Shown: piece by piece, positions 57,051 to 64,000 of the stretch
Layout of the letters: each line of letters begins with the position of its first letter
Position numbering within the stretch: the stretch's first letter is position 1
Origin: Streptomyces sp. SirexAA-E
GTDB taxonomy: Bacteria > Actinomycetota > Actinomycetes > Streptomycetales > Streptomycetaceae
Length of the DNA: 64,000 nt
Reading direction: 5' to 3'
NCBI RefSeq assembly: GCF_000177195.2
Contig: NC_015953.1
Coordinates: 2,170,001 to 2,234,000, forward strand
Program-made: the position numbers and the translations under genes
Notes under the pieces: generated by a model
The model's database searches: none
What the model saw: only the letters and a program-made list of their open reading frames with translations
What the model was told of the DNA's origin: nothing

Positions 57051-58114
57051 GAAGAGATCTGCACCTTGCTGTGGTCGCCGAGCACGAGTCGGTGGGCGGA
57101 CGGGTTTCGGGGCGCGGGGGTCACTTCGACGTCCCGGCCGATGAGCGACGCCTCGACGCGGCGCACACCGGAGATGGAGGCACCGCGCAGGACGATGGAG
57201 TACTCGATCTCGCTGTCCTCGATCCGGCAGCCCTCCGAGACCGAGGTGAACGGGCCGATGTAGGCGTCGGTGACGACGGAGTCGGCTCCGATCACCACAG
57301 GACCGACGATACGGCTGCTGGTGACCTGCGCGCCGGCCTCGATCCGCACCCGTCCGATGATCTCACTGCTGTCGTCCACCGTTCCCTCGGTCGACGGCTT
57401 CAGGGTCTCCAGGACGGACCGGTTGACCTCCAGCATGTCCGTGACGTTGCCGGTGTCCTTCCAGTACCCGGAGATGGTGGTGGAGCGGACGTCCCGGCCG
57501 TTGTCGATCAGCCACTGGATGGCGTGGGTGATCTCCAGCTCGCCTCGCCACGACGGCTCGATCGAGCGTACGGCTTCGTGAACGGCCGGGGTGAAGAGAT
57601 AGACGCCGACGAGCGCCAGATCGCTCTTGGGCTCCTTGGGCTTCTCCTCCAGGGCCGCCACACGGCCCTCGGAGTCGAGCTCGGCGACACCGAAGGCGGT
57701 CGGGTTGGGCACCTTCGTCAGCAGGATCTGAGCCTCGGGCCGTTCGGCCCTGAACCCCTCCACCAGCCCCGAGATGCCGCCGACGATGAAGTTGTCACCG
57801 AGGTACATGACGAAGTCGTCGTCACCCAGGAAGTCACGTGCGATGAGCACGGCGTGGGCCAGCCCGCGCGGCTCGTCCTGCGGGATGTACGTGACGTCGA
57901 TACCGAGGGCGGAGCCGTCGCCGACCGCGTCCTGGATCTCCTGCGCGGTGTCACCCACGATGATGCCGACATCGGTGATGCCCGCCTCGGCGATGGCTTC
58001 CAGGCCGTAGAAGAGGACCGGCTTGTTCGCCACCGGGACCAGCTGTTTGGCCGACGTGTGTGTGATGGGGCGCAGGCGGGTGCCTGCCCCGCCGGAGAGT
58101 ACGAGAGCCTTCAC
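57047..58114 (-). CDS. rmlA: Glucose-1-phosphate thymidylyltransferase (long form)
   Basis: 355 aa, about 60 residues longer than E. coli RmlA. The nucleotidyltransferase signature is LVLSGGAGTRLRPITHTSAKQ, with YLGDNFIVGG and FGVAELDSEGRV. The C-terminus (about 245-350) is a left-handed beta-helix (IIGRVRIEAGAQVTSSRIVG), as in the StrD-type long enzymes of actinobacteria. First step of dTDP-rhamnose synthesis. GTG 58114 with AGGA close upstream. Confidence 0.93.
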   Translation of the reverse strand: MKALVLSGGAGTRLRPITHTSAKQLVPVANKPVLFYGLEAIAEAGITDVGIIVGDTAQEIQDAVGDGSALGIDVTYIPQDEPRGLAHAVLIARDFLGDDDFVMYLGDNFIVGGISGLVEGFRAERPEAQILLTKVPNPTAFGVAELDSEGRVAALEEKPKEPKSDLALVGVYLFTPAVHEAVRSIEPSWRGELEITHAIQWLIDNGRDVRSTTISGYWKDTGNVTDMLEVNRSVLETLKPSTEGTVDDSSEIIGRVRIEAGAQVTSSRIVGPVVIGADSVVTDAYIGPFTSVSEGCRIEDSEIEYSIVLRGASISGVRRVEASLIGRDVEVTPAPRNPSAHRLVLGDHSKVQISS

Positions 58115-58229
58115 GTTGTCCTGTCCCGATGGTGAGTGGTGTCGGCCCGCTCATGGACCGCGAAACTTTGTGCGAGTTTATCCCCGAGTACATCTCGGGT
58201 CCTGTGCGCGCTGCCGGAGCCGCGGGGGG

Positions 58230-58266
58230 CCGCCCGACTGCCACGGCCTCCCCGGCGGTCGGGCGG
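58230..58266. terminator. Hairpin after glycosyltransferase C
   Basis: CCGCCCGAC (58230-58238) pairs with GTCGGGCGG (58258-58266), just beyond the stop codon of the GT2 gene on the minus strand. Confidence 0.5.
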
Positions 58267-58270
58267 ACCC

Positions 58271-59512
58271 TCAGCCGGCGGTCAACCGCGCCTTCCAGCG
58301 TCGCAGATCCCTGCGAACCCGCCGGGCGGCCCGGCGCGCGGCGGACGGCGGGGGCGTCGGCGCCGGTCTCGCCGCCTTCTTGGGCTTCTGGATCCGGCGG
58401 TCACCGTGCCAGTCCGGGACGGTGACCTCGTAGTCCGCGTCACGGAAGCCGGCCTGCGGGTCGCGGAAGTGAGGGTAGGCGAGAAAGAGCTTGTCACCGT
58501 TCTTGGAGCTGACCAGTTCCGGCACCTGCTTGGCCTGAAGGAACGTCAGCACGTCTGCCAGCAGGTCGAGTCGGCCGTGTGCCACACAGACCAGCCGCAG
58601 CCGCTCACCGACCTTGATCCTTCGGGCCACACCGTCGGTCCAGTATGCCTTCATCAGCGGAGCGGCGAGTTCCATCCGGTGCCGCTGCTCGCTCTCCGGC
58701 CGCTTCAGCAGCCCTGGGGCGAACTGCTGGAGCAGTCCGACCGTGAAGGGTCTGACCATCAGCAGGTCGCGCTTGGGGCCCGGCGGCTCCAGCCGGTGTA
58801 TGAGGGCCATCATGGCCGCCATCGCCTCGAAACGAAGCGTGTAGCTGCCGGTCTTGGTGACGTGCTTGCCGTCGTCGCGCCCGACGAGGTGGTAGCAGGT
58901 GTAGTCGGAGATGACGGAGACTCCGGCGCCTCGCAGATAGGCCTCCATGGTGAAGAGAGCGTCTTCGCCGGTCCTGAGGTCCTCGTCGAAACGCAGGCGG
59001 CAGCGTTCCAGCATCTCCCGCCGGAACAGCTTCTGTGCGCTCAGCGTGTAGATGACCTTGGAGCGGTGGACATCGACACGCTCCTCGGTCCGTGACCACA
59101 TCGACTGGGGCGCCCCCCTGTTGACGCCGACCACCTTTCCGAGCACCACATCCGTACCGGCCCGGTCCGCCATCTCGACCATGCGTTCCAGTGCCTCGTC
59201 ACCGAAGTAGTCGTCCGCGTCGAGAAAGAAGACGTAGCGGCCGCGTGCCAGCCCCAGGCCGACATTGCGTGGGCCGCTCGGGCCTCCTGAGTTCTGCTGC
59301 CTGATCACCCGGGTGGGAACCGACGAGCGGGCCGCGAACTCTTCCAGGTACTCGCCCGTACCGTCCGTCGAGCCGTCGTCGACGGCCACGACCTCCATAC
59401 GGTGAGGGCCGATGGTCTGCGCTTCCACCGATTCGAGGCAGCGCACGAGATAGGGCATCGCCTCATAGGCGCCGATAATCACACTGACGTCGGGAGTTCG
59501 TGCGTCGTTCAC
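58271..59512 (-). CDS. GT2 glycosyltransferase C (paralogue of A)
   Basis: 413 aa from GTG 59512. Same architecture as the enzyme at 48363-49589: DVSVIIGAYEAMPYLVRCLE, VDDGSTDGTGEYLEEF, FFLDADDYFGDEALERM, RTGEDALFTMEAYLRG, HVTKTGSYTLRFE. A basic, Pro-rich C-terminal tail follows. The two genes probably arose by duplication and then diverged, perhaps to add different sugars or attach at different positions. rmlA is 156 bp downstream on the same strand. Confidence 0.88.
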   Translation of the reverse strand: MNDARTPDVSVIIGAYEAMPYLVRCLESVEAQTIGPHRMEVVAVDDGSTDGTGEYLEEFAARSSVPTRVIRQQNSGGPSGPRNVGLGLARGRYVFFLDADDYFGDEALERMVEMADRAGTDVVLGKVVGVNRGAPQSMWSRTEERVDVHRSKVIYTLSAQKLFRREMLERCRLRFDEDLRTGEDALFTMEAYLRGAGVSVISDYTCYHLVGRDDGKHVTKTGSYTLRFEAMAAMMALIHRLEPPGPKRDLLMVRPFTVGLLQQFAPGLLKRPESEQRHRMELAAPLMKAYWTDGVARRIKVGERLRLVCVAHGRLDLLADVLTFLQAKQVPELVSSKNGDKLFLAYPHFRDPQAGFRDADYEVTVPDWHGDRRIQKPKKAARPAPTPPPSAARRAARRVRRDLRRWKARLTAG

Positions 59513-59584
59513 ATAAACAGAAGACAGTCATATGGGAGCGGTGGTTGTGCCGCGTCACCCAACCGACATGTGACCCGTAACACA

Positions 59585-59624
59585 AACGGCCCAGTACGAC
59601 CCTCGATCGGGCTACTGGGCCGTT
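59585..59624. terminator. Terminator after the TagF-like gene
   Basis: AACGGCCCAGTA (59585-59596) pairs with TACTGGGCCGTT (59613-59624), 20 bp past the stop on the minus strand. Confidence 0.7.
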
Positions 59625-59644
59625 CGCTCGGACACGTCGCGTAC

Positions 59645-61690
59645 TCAGCCGCCGACGGGCTCGCCGAGGCTCCGGGCCACGCCGATGTTGCGCGCCTCCG
59701 CCTTGGCGGCGAGTTCCTCCACCGCCGAGTCGAACTGCTCCAGCGAGGTGGGCTCGTCGGGGCCGAGCAGATACTGCTTCAGCTCACGCCGGGCCGCTTC
59801 CAGCGGGTCCGCCGCCGGGTCGGTGACCGCGGCCAGCAGGGCGTCGAGCTCGGTCGCCGAGTTCGAGAGGATCACCGCGGCGCGCACCGCGGTGTTCTGG
59901 CGCTGGAACTCCTCAGCGCCCATCCCGGCCGAGTCGGTCACCGCGTACGGCTTGCCGCTCGCGATGAAGTCCGACACCACGCTGGAGATGTCGGAGACCA
60001 TGGCGTCCGACTCGTTGAAGCAGTCGTACAGGCGGGGTTCGGGCCCGGTGATGACCTTGTGCTCCCACCAGCCGGTGGAACGCCAGTAGGCGTCGTTCCA
60101 CTCGTCCCTGAGCTTCGCGGTCTCCACCTCGGTCTCGGGGGCGACCATGGAGTCCCGGGACAGCTCGGCCTCGTCCCTCTCGTTCTGCGAACTGCCGGCG
60201 AGCTGGGACAGCCGCACCTCGATACGGGCCATCTCGGCCCGCGCGTCGGCCTGACCGGCCCGCAGGGCGTCGCGTTCCTTCGCCCAGCGGGGATCGGTGG
60301 CACGTTCGGCCGCGGCCTGCTCGATCATCGCGGTGACACGGGCGTGCACGGCGCCTGCCCGGGCACTGCGGGTGCCGGTGAAGGGGTGCGGCTTGTAGAG
60401 CAACCGGACCGGCTGTTCCGCGGTCAGCAGCCGCCGGACGATGTTCTCGCCCGCCAGCAGCAGCGAGGTGTTGCCGGGGTTGTCGTCCCAGCCCTCCCAG
60501 GTGGGGGCGTACAGCACGGTCGGGATCGGGTTCTTCGGCGCACCGGTCCACGGCTTGATGGACGCCAGCTGGGGGCGGCCCACCTCGACGATGTCCTCGT
60601 CGCGGATCCCGACGTCGGCGAGCGCGTACCGGTCACGGCCGGCCTTCCCCGCGGTCCACACCTCGTCGTACACCTTGCTGTACGGGTTGACGCTGGCGAG
60701 CTTGTCGCTGTCGCCGTGGCCGATGAAGACGTGCTTCATCGTCGGGACCCGCAGCATGTGGATGTTCTTGCCCACGTTGGCCGCGTACAGGGCCACGCGG
60801 ACCGACGAGAGGTCCATGTTCATCAGGTGCACCCCACCGGGCACACAGAGCACCGGCACCGAGGTCATGGCCAGCTGGGGGACGATGTTGCGCTCACGCA
60901 GGAAGATCAGCGGCCGCCCGCCGAGCTGGGCCATCGTCTCCAGCCACATGTTGACCTGGTACGCCGAGTCCTTGGAACCGGAGAAGTACAGGATGACCGT
61001 CGGCCGGTAGGTGCCCAGCCAGGCGTCGACCGCCGCGAGGACCTTGGTGTCCGGCGGGACGAGGCGGCTGGGGCGCGCGTAGGGCAGCAGCGCGGCGAGG
61101 TAGAGGACGGCGAGGGCGAGCATGAGCGCCAGGCCGGCGTAGGCGAAGACGTCGGTGCCCGCCTCGATGGCGACCAGCACGCCGACGAGGCCGAACAGGT
61201 CCAGGTGCAGCATCTTTTCGGCGGGACGGTTCATCAGCAGCCGCGGCGGGGCGTCCCCGATGGCCACGTCGCCCAGGTCGATGTTGCGGGTGACCACCGG
61301 CAGCTTGCGGCGCAGCCGTATGAGGGTGACCATCGCGCTCTGCGGGGCCTGGAGACCGTAGAAGGCGAGCAGGCAGGCCACGGTCACGTAGAAGAGGGTG
61401 GCCTCGCCGTAGCCCATGCGCGAGAGCAGCAGGACCAGAAGCAGCTGACGCACCAGGAATCGGATCGACAGACCCGCGCGCACGGCGGCCAGCCGGTTGA
61501 TGAGGTAGCTGCCGCAGTGGTGCAGATATTGGTCCGCCGCATACGTCACGAAGGCGGCCGCCGCGAAGAACCACAGGTTGGGGATTACGGCCGCGACCAT
61601 GATGCACGGGAAGCCCAGACCCAGGAGAAGCGCGGCGGCCAGCTCCGAACCGCTGCCGACACGAGCCAAACGAATGGCTTTCGAAATCAC
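59645..61690 (-). CDS. Membrane-anchored CDP-polyol phosphotransferase (TagF/TarL-like polymerase)
   Basis: 681 aa from GTG 61690. Residues about 10-215 contain several membrane helices (LAAALLLGLGFPCIMVAAVI; FLVRQLLLVLLLSRMGYG; ALMLALAVLYLAALLPYA), unusual for TagF, which is normally a peripheral enzyme. The C-terminal domain (about 225-640) is Glyphos_transf-like: HVFIGHGDSDKLASVNPYSK, VLYAPTWEGWDD, VRLLYKPHPF and AMVSDISSVVSDFIASGKP hold the conserved His and Ser/Asp residues. A charged helical insert lies near 460-540. With a CDP-ribitol enzyme upstream, a poly(ribitol phosphate) product is the simplest idea; glycerol is not excluded. Confidence 0.86.
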   Translation of the reverse strand: MISKAIRLARVGSGSELAAALLLGLGFPCIMVAAVIPNLWFFAAAAFVTYAADQYLHHCGSYLINRLAAVRAGLSIRFLVRQLLLVLLLSRMGYGEATLFYVTVACLLAFYGLQAPQSAMVTLIRLRRKLPVVTRNIDLGDVAIGDAPPRLLMNRPAEKMLHLDLFGLVGVLVAIEAGTDVFAYAGLALMLALAVLYLAALLPYARPSRLVPPDTKVLAAVDAWLGTYRPTVILYFSGSKDSAYQVNMWLETMAQLGGRPLIFLRERNIVPQLAMTSVPVLCVPGGVHLMNMDLSSVRVALYAANVGKNIHMLRVPTMKHVFIGHGDSDKLASVNPYSKVYDEVWTAGKAGRDRYALADVGIRDEDIVEVGRPQLASIKPWTGAPKNPIPTVLYAPTWEGWDDNPGNTSLLLAGENIVRRLLTAEQPVRLLYKPHPFTGTRSARAGAVHARVTAMIEQAAAERATDPRWAKERDALRAGQADARAEMARIEVRLSQLAGSSQNERDEAELSRDSMVAPETEVETAKLRDEWNDAYWRSTGWWEHKVITGPEPRLYDCFNESDAMVSDISSVVSDFIASGKPYAVTDSAGMGAEEFQRQNTAVRAAVILSNSATELDALLAAVTDPAADPLEAARRELKQYLLGPDEPTSLEQFDSAVEELAAKAEARNIGVARSLGEPVGG

Positions 61691-61756
61691 GAAGTACCGC
61701 TCCCGAGGATGCCGACTGATTACCTTGCGGGGGAAATGTGAAGGGCGACTTCACGC

Positions 61757-61805
61757 ATTCGGACCCCGGCGGTTCACCGTTACGGCGAACCGCCGGGGTC
61801 CGAAT
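61757..61805. terminator. 19-bp perfect hairpin between CDP-ribitol enzyme and TagF-like genes
   Basis: Arms 61757-61775 and 61787-61805 are perfectly complementary, with an 11-nt loop that can itself pair. The strongest hairpin I found in the window; it separates the two genes into different transcripts unless read through. Confidence 0.82.
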
Positions 61806-61818
61806 AGTCGATCATTAA

Positions 61819-63321
61819 TTATGACACATCGATCTGACGGTCCAGCACCGAGGCCAGGGCCTGCTCGAAGCCCGATGCCTCACTCGCCCCGCGGGTCGGG
61901 TCCTGCTGGCGCACGTCGATCACGTGGCCGGTCATCTCGGACAGCAGGACGTCGACGGACGTACGGGCCACGGCCTCCGAGGAGAGCAGCGAGCCCACCG
62001 GCTCCGCGCCGAACGCCTTGGTCCGCATCGGCGTCGCGGTCCGCTCCGGGTTGACGCAGTTCACCCGGACCCCGTCCGCCGCCCACTCGTCCGACAGTGC
62101 CTGGGTGAGGTTCACCATGGCGGCCTTGGTGGAGGAGTAGAGGCTGTACTCGGCGCGGCCGCGGGTGTAGCTGCTGGAGGTGTAGAGCAGCAGCTGCCCC
62201 TTGGTCTCGGCCAGGTACTTGTACGAGGCGCGGGCGATCTGGACGGGCGCCAGGTAGTTGACGTTCAGCGCCTCCTGGATCGTCGCGGTGTCGGTCTCGG
62301 CCAGCTTGCCGATGCGCAGCACACCCGCGGTGTTGACCACGTAGTCGATGCGCCCGGTCTCCGCGTACGCCTTGGAGAGCGCGGCGTCGACGTGCTCCGG
62401 GTTCTCGACGTGCGTCCCCGTGGTGGAGCGTCCCAGTGCGTACACCTTGGCGCCGAACGACTCGGCGAGCGACGCGATGTCGGCACCGATGCCGTACGAC
62501 CCGCCGAAGACCACCATCGTCTTGCCGGTGAGCAGTTCCTCGTAGCCCGCCTCACCCGCCGGCTGCGGAACGGCCGTCGAGGCCAGCTGGAACAGCTTGT
62601 CCGCGATGAAGACGTCGACCGGCTGGGTGACCTTCATGTTGTACTCGTCACCCGCGACGACGTAGATCGGCACGTCCGGGAGGTACTTCAGGACCACCGA
62701 ACAGTCGTCGGTGGCCTGGAAGTTGGGGTCGCCCGAGGCGACCTCGTAGGCCCGCCGGATGGTGGAGAGCTTGAACGCCTGGGGGGTCTGGCCGCGGCGC
62801 AGCCGGGAGCGGTCGGGGACGTCCGTGATGAACGCGCCGTCCTCCCCGTGGGTGCGGGTCACGATGATGGTGTCGGCGGACGGGATGGCGACGTCGACGG
62901 CCTGGTAGCGGTCGAGGGCGTCGACGCAGTCCTGGATGACGCGCTGGGACAGCAGCGGACGCACGGCGTCGTGGAACAGGACGTTGCGGTCCTCCCCCTC
63001 GGCCAGGCCCTCGCCGAGGGCCGCGATGGCACGCTCGGTGGTCTCGTTGCGGGTCGAGCCGCCCTCGATCACCTTGACGACCTTGGTCAGGCCGGCCTTG
63101 GCGACGATCTTCTCGACATCGGAGACATAACCCGGCGCCATCAGGACGATGACGTCGTCGATCGATTCGGCCTGCTGGAAGATGCTCAGGGTGTGCTCGA
63201 TGACCGCTTTGCCCGCGATCTTCAGCAGCTGCTTCGGTATCGACAGACCCACGCGCTGACCGGTACCGCCGGCGAGTACGACTGCCGTGGTTCGGACTTG
63301 GGCTATGTACTGCTCAGACAC
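61819..63321 (-). CDS. Bifunctional cytidylyltransferase / short-chain reductase (Bcs1/Acs1-type CDP-ribitol synthase)
   Basis: 500 aa from GTG 63321. Residues about 8-235 are an IspD/TarI-like cytidylyltransferase: AVVLAGGTGQRVGLSIPKQL, FHDAVRPLLS, DVPDRSRLRRGQTPQAF. Residues about 245-490 are an SDR: MVVFGGSYGIGADIASLAES (Rossmann), NTAGVLRIG and YSLYSSTKAAM (catalytic YxxxK). This fusion order is that of Haemophilus Bcs1/Acs1, which reduces ribulose-5-phosphate and forms CDP-ribitol for ribitol-containing polymers. It should not be called IspD on the first domain alone. The start region overlaps an inverted repeat that may hide the ribosome binding site. Confidence 0.88.
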   Translation of the reverse strand: MSEQYIAQVRTTAVVLAGGTGQRVGLSIPKQLLKIAGKAVIEHTLSIFQQAESIDDVIVLMAPGYVSDVEKIVAKAGLTKVVKVIEGGSTRNETTERAIAALGEGLAEGEDRNVLFHDAVRPLLSQRVIQDCVDALDRYQAVDVAIPSADTIIVTRTHGEDGAFITDVPDRSRLRRGQTPQAFKLSTIRRAYEVASGDPNFQATDDCSVVLKYLPDVPIYVVAGDEYNMKVTQPVDVFIADKLFQLASTAVPQPAGEAGYEELLTGKTMVVFGGSYGIGADIASLAESFGAKVYALGRSTTGTHVENPEHVDAALSKAYAETGRIDYVVNTAGVLRIGKLAETDTATIQEALNVNYLAPVQIARASYKYLAETKGQLLLYTSSSYTRGRAEYSLYSSTKAAMVNLTQALSDEWAADGVRVNCVNPERTATPMRTKAFGAEPVGSLLSSEAVARTSVDVLLSEMTGHVIDVRQQDPTRGASEASGFEQALASVLDRQIDVS

Positions 63322-63330
63322 AGACGACCT

Positions 63331-63390
63331 ACCTTGCGAGGGCTGGGGAACATCCCGATGGTTACACTCTCCGTTACCATCTCGCAAGGT
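63331..63390. promoter_or_regulatory. Inverted repeat in the leader of the CDP-ribitol enzyme gene
   Basis: ACCTTGCGAG (63331-63340) and CTCGCAAGGT (63381-63390) are perfect 10-bp complements separated by 40 bp. The arm nearer the gene contains AAGGT, part of its likely Shine-Dalgarno (AAGGTAGGT, followed by GTG 63321). It could be an RNA stem masking the RBS or two half-sites for a looping protein. Confidence 0.6.
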
Positions 63391-63598
63391 GGACGTCGAG
63401 TCCGCCTCACCCGCCGAACACCTGCTGTTCCCCGGTCACACAGGGGAAACACCGGCACCCGAGGCGTGCGACCAGGTGACCGACACCACACGGGTGAGCG
63501 GAATGAAGCACCCATGAGCGGGCAAGGCCGCGCCCGTTTTCACCCGGGCGGCTCATCAGCCCTCCACCCGGTCGGCTCATCGGCGCCCTGACGCACGA

Positions 63599-63627
63599 CC
63601 GGGCGGCAGAGGATCTCCGCCGCCCGG
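63599..63627. terminator. Terminator after obgE
   Basis: CCGGGCGGC (63599-63607) pairs with GCCGCCCGG (63619-63627), 17 bp past the obgE stop. The rest of 63391-63598 shows no gene. Confidence 0.7.
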
Positions 63628-63643
63628 CCCGCACACCACGCGC

Positions 63644-64000
63644 TCAGTCGCGGAAGGGCTCGAACCCCTCGTACTCGGCCTGTGCGTCGTCGCGCTCGGA
63701 CTCGCGCTCGCGGCGTCGCTGCGCGGCGGGGCGCGGCTCCTCCAGGCGGTGGTCCTCACCACGGCGGCCCAGCATCTCGGCACCGGCCGTCACGGTCGGC
63801 TCCCAGTCGAAGACGACCGCGTTGTCCTCGGGTCCGATGGCCACGCCGTCGCCGGCCCGGGCACCCGCCTTGCGCAGCTCGTCCTCGACACCGAGGCGGT
63901 TGAGCCGGTCGGCGAGGTAGCCCACGGCCTCGTCGTTGTTGAAGTCGGTCTGGCGGATCCAGCGTTCGGGCTTCTCGCCGCGCACGCGGTAGATGCCGTC
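63644..64000 (-). CDS. obgE: GTPase Obg, C-terminal part (5' end beyond window)
   Basis: 118 codons to the stop at 63644; the frame runs off the window. [40 protein letters not shown] and [20 protein letters not shown], read as consecutive motifs, are the Obg C-terminal OCT domain, then an Arg/Glu-rich acidic tail. Obg is a ribosome-associated GTPase tied to growth and sporulation in Streptomyces. It marks the right-hand boundary of the glycopolymer island. Confidence 0.93.
   Translation of the reverse strand, partial: DGIYRVRGEKPERWIRQTDFNNDEAVGYLADRLNRLGVEDELRKAGARAGDGVAIGPEDNAVVFDWEPTVTAGAEMLGRRGEDHRLEEPRPAAQRRRERESERDDAQAEYEGFEPFRD

Noticed and set aside
61819..63321. Annotation as IspD (MEP cytidylyltransferase)
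   Set aside because: The protein continues into a full SDR domain and sits in a polymer locus; the fusion matches CDP-ribitol synthases.
46918..63321. Secondary-metabolite (deoxysugar antibiotic) gene cluster
   Set aside because: Long-form rmlA and a methyltransferase are compatible, but there is no PKS, NRPS or other scaffold enzyme; TagF-like and CDP-ribitol genes point to a cell-surface polymer.

Overview
The window is chromosomal DNA of a high-GC actinomycete, almost certainly a Streptomyces. GC is very high, third positions are nearly always G or C, GTG starts are frequent, and the gene order (phoH, dnaJ-hrcA, hemW, lepA, rpsT, holA, comEC-comEA, leuS, rsfS, nadD, proA, proB, obgE) is the conserved core order I remember for Streptomyces. 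I see no IS element, prophage, CRISPR array or rRNA operon.

Region 1 (1-9.3 kb): a PhoH-type ATPase gene (cut by the window edge) split by an in-frame 359-residue intein with a LAGLIDADG endonuclease, then a PfkB sugar kinase, an MFS transporter, an adenine-deaminase-type enzyme, RNase Z, HinT, RsmE and a nitronate monooxygenase-like protein. Region 2 (9.4-31.3 kb): the heat-shock pair hrcA-dnaJ behind a perfect CIRCE operator, a metallo-hydrolase and a DUF3097 protein, hemW, a SpoIIE-type regulatory phosphatase, a long-chain acyl-CoA ligase, lepA, rpsT, holA, YceI, arylamine N-acetyltransferase, a PPOX-like protein, comEC-comEA and DegV. Region 3 (31.4-46.6 kb): leuS preceded by a 12-codon leader with three consecutive Leu codons and an intrinsic terminator (a leucine attenuator), two identical tRNA-Ala(GGC) genes, a CTG-started phosphatase overlapping rsfS, an LCP-like protein, nadD, two tiny membrane proteins, an M48 protease, two membrane proteins sharing one N-terminal motif, and proA/proB. 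Region 4 (46.9-63.4 kb), between proB and obgE: a surface-glycopolymer island with a pyruvyltransferase, three GT2 glycosyltransferases, an acyltransferase, rmlA/B/C/D for dTDP-L-rhamnose, a methyltransferase, a membrane-anchored TagF/TarL-like polymerase and a fused cytidylyltransferase-SDR of the Bcs1/Acs1 (CDP-ribitol) type. The window ends in the last 118 codons of obgE.

In Region 4 the genes read as one job: the fusion enzyme makes CDP-ribitol, the TagF-like enzyme polymerises a polyol-phosphate chain, RmlA-D supply rhamnose, the GT2 enzymes glycosylate, and the pyruvyl-, acyl- and methyltransferases decorate. This is inference from families; no polymer structure can be read from DNA.

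The best leads are the PhoH intein, the leuS attenuator, the wall-polymer island (including an inverted repeat whose 3' arm overlaps the ribosome binding region of the CDP-ribitol enzyme), an LCP protein that seems to have lost its catalytic arginine, and a recurring leaderless promoter layout (TANNNT, then 6-7 nt, then the start codon) at eight starts.
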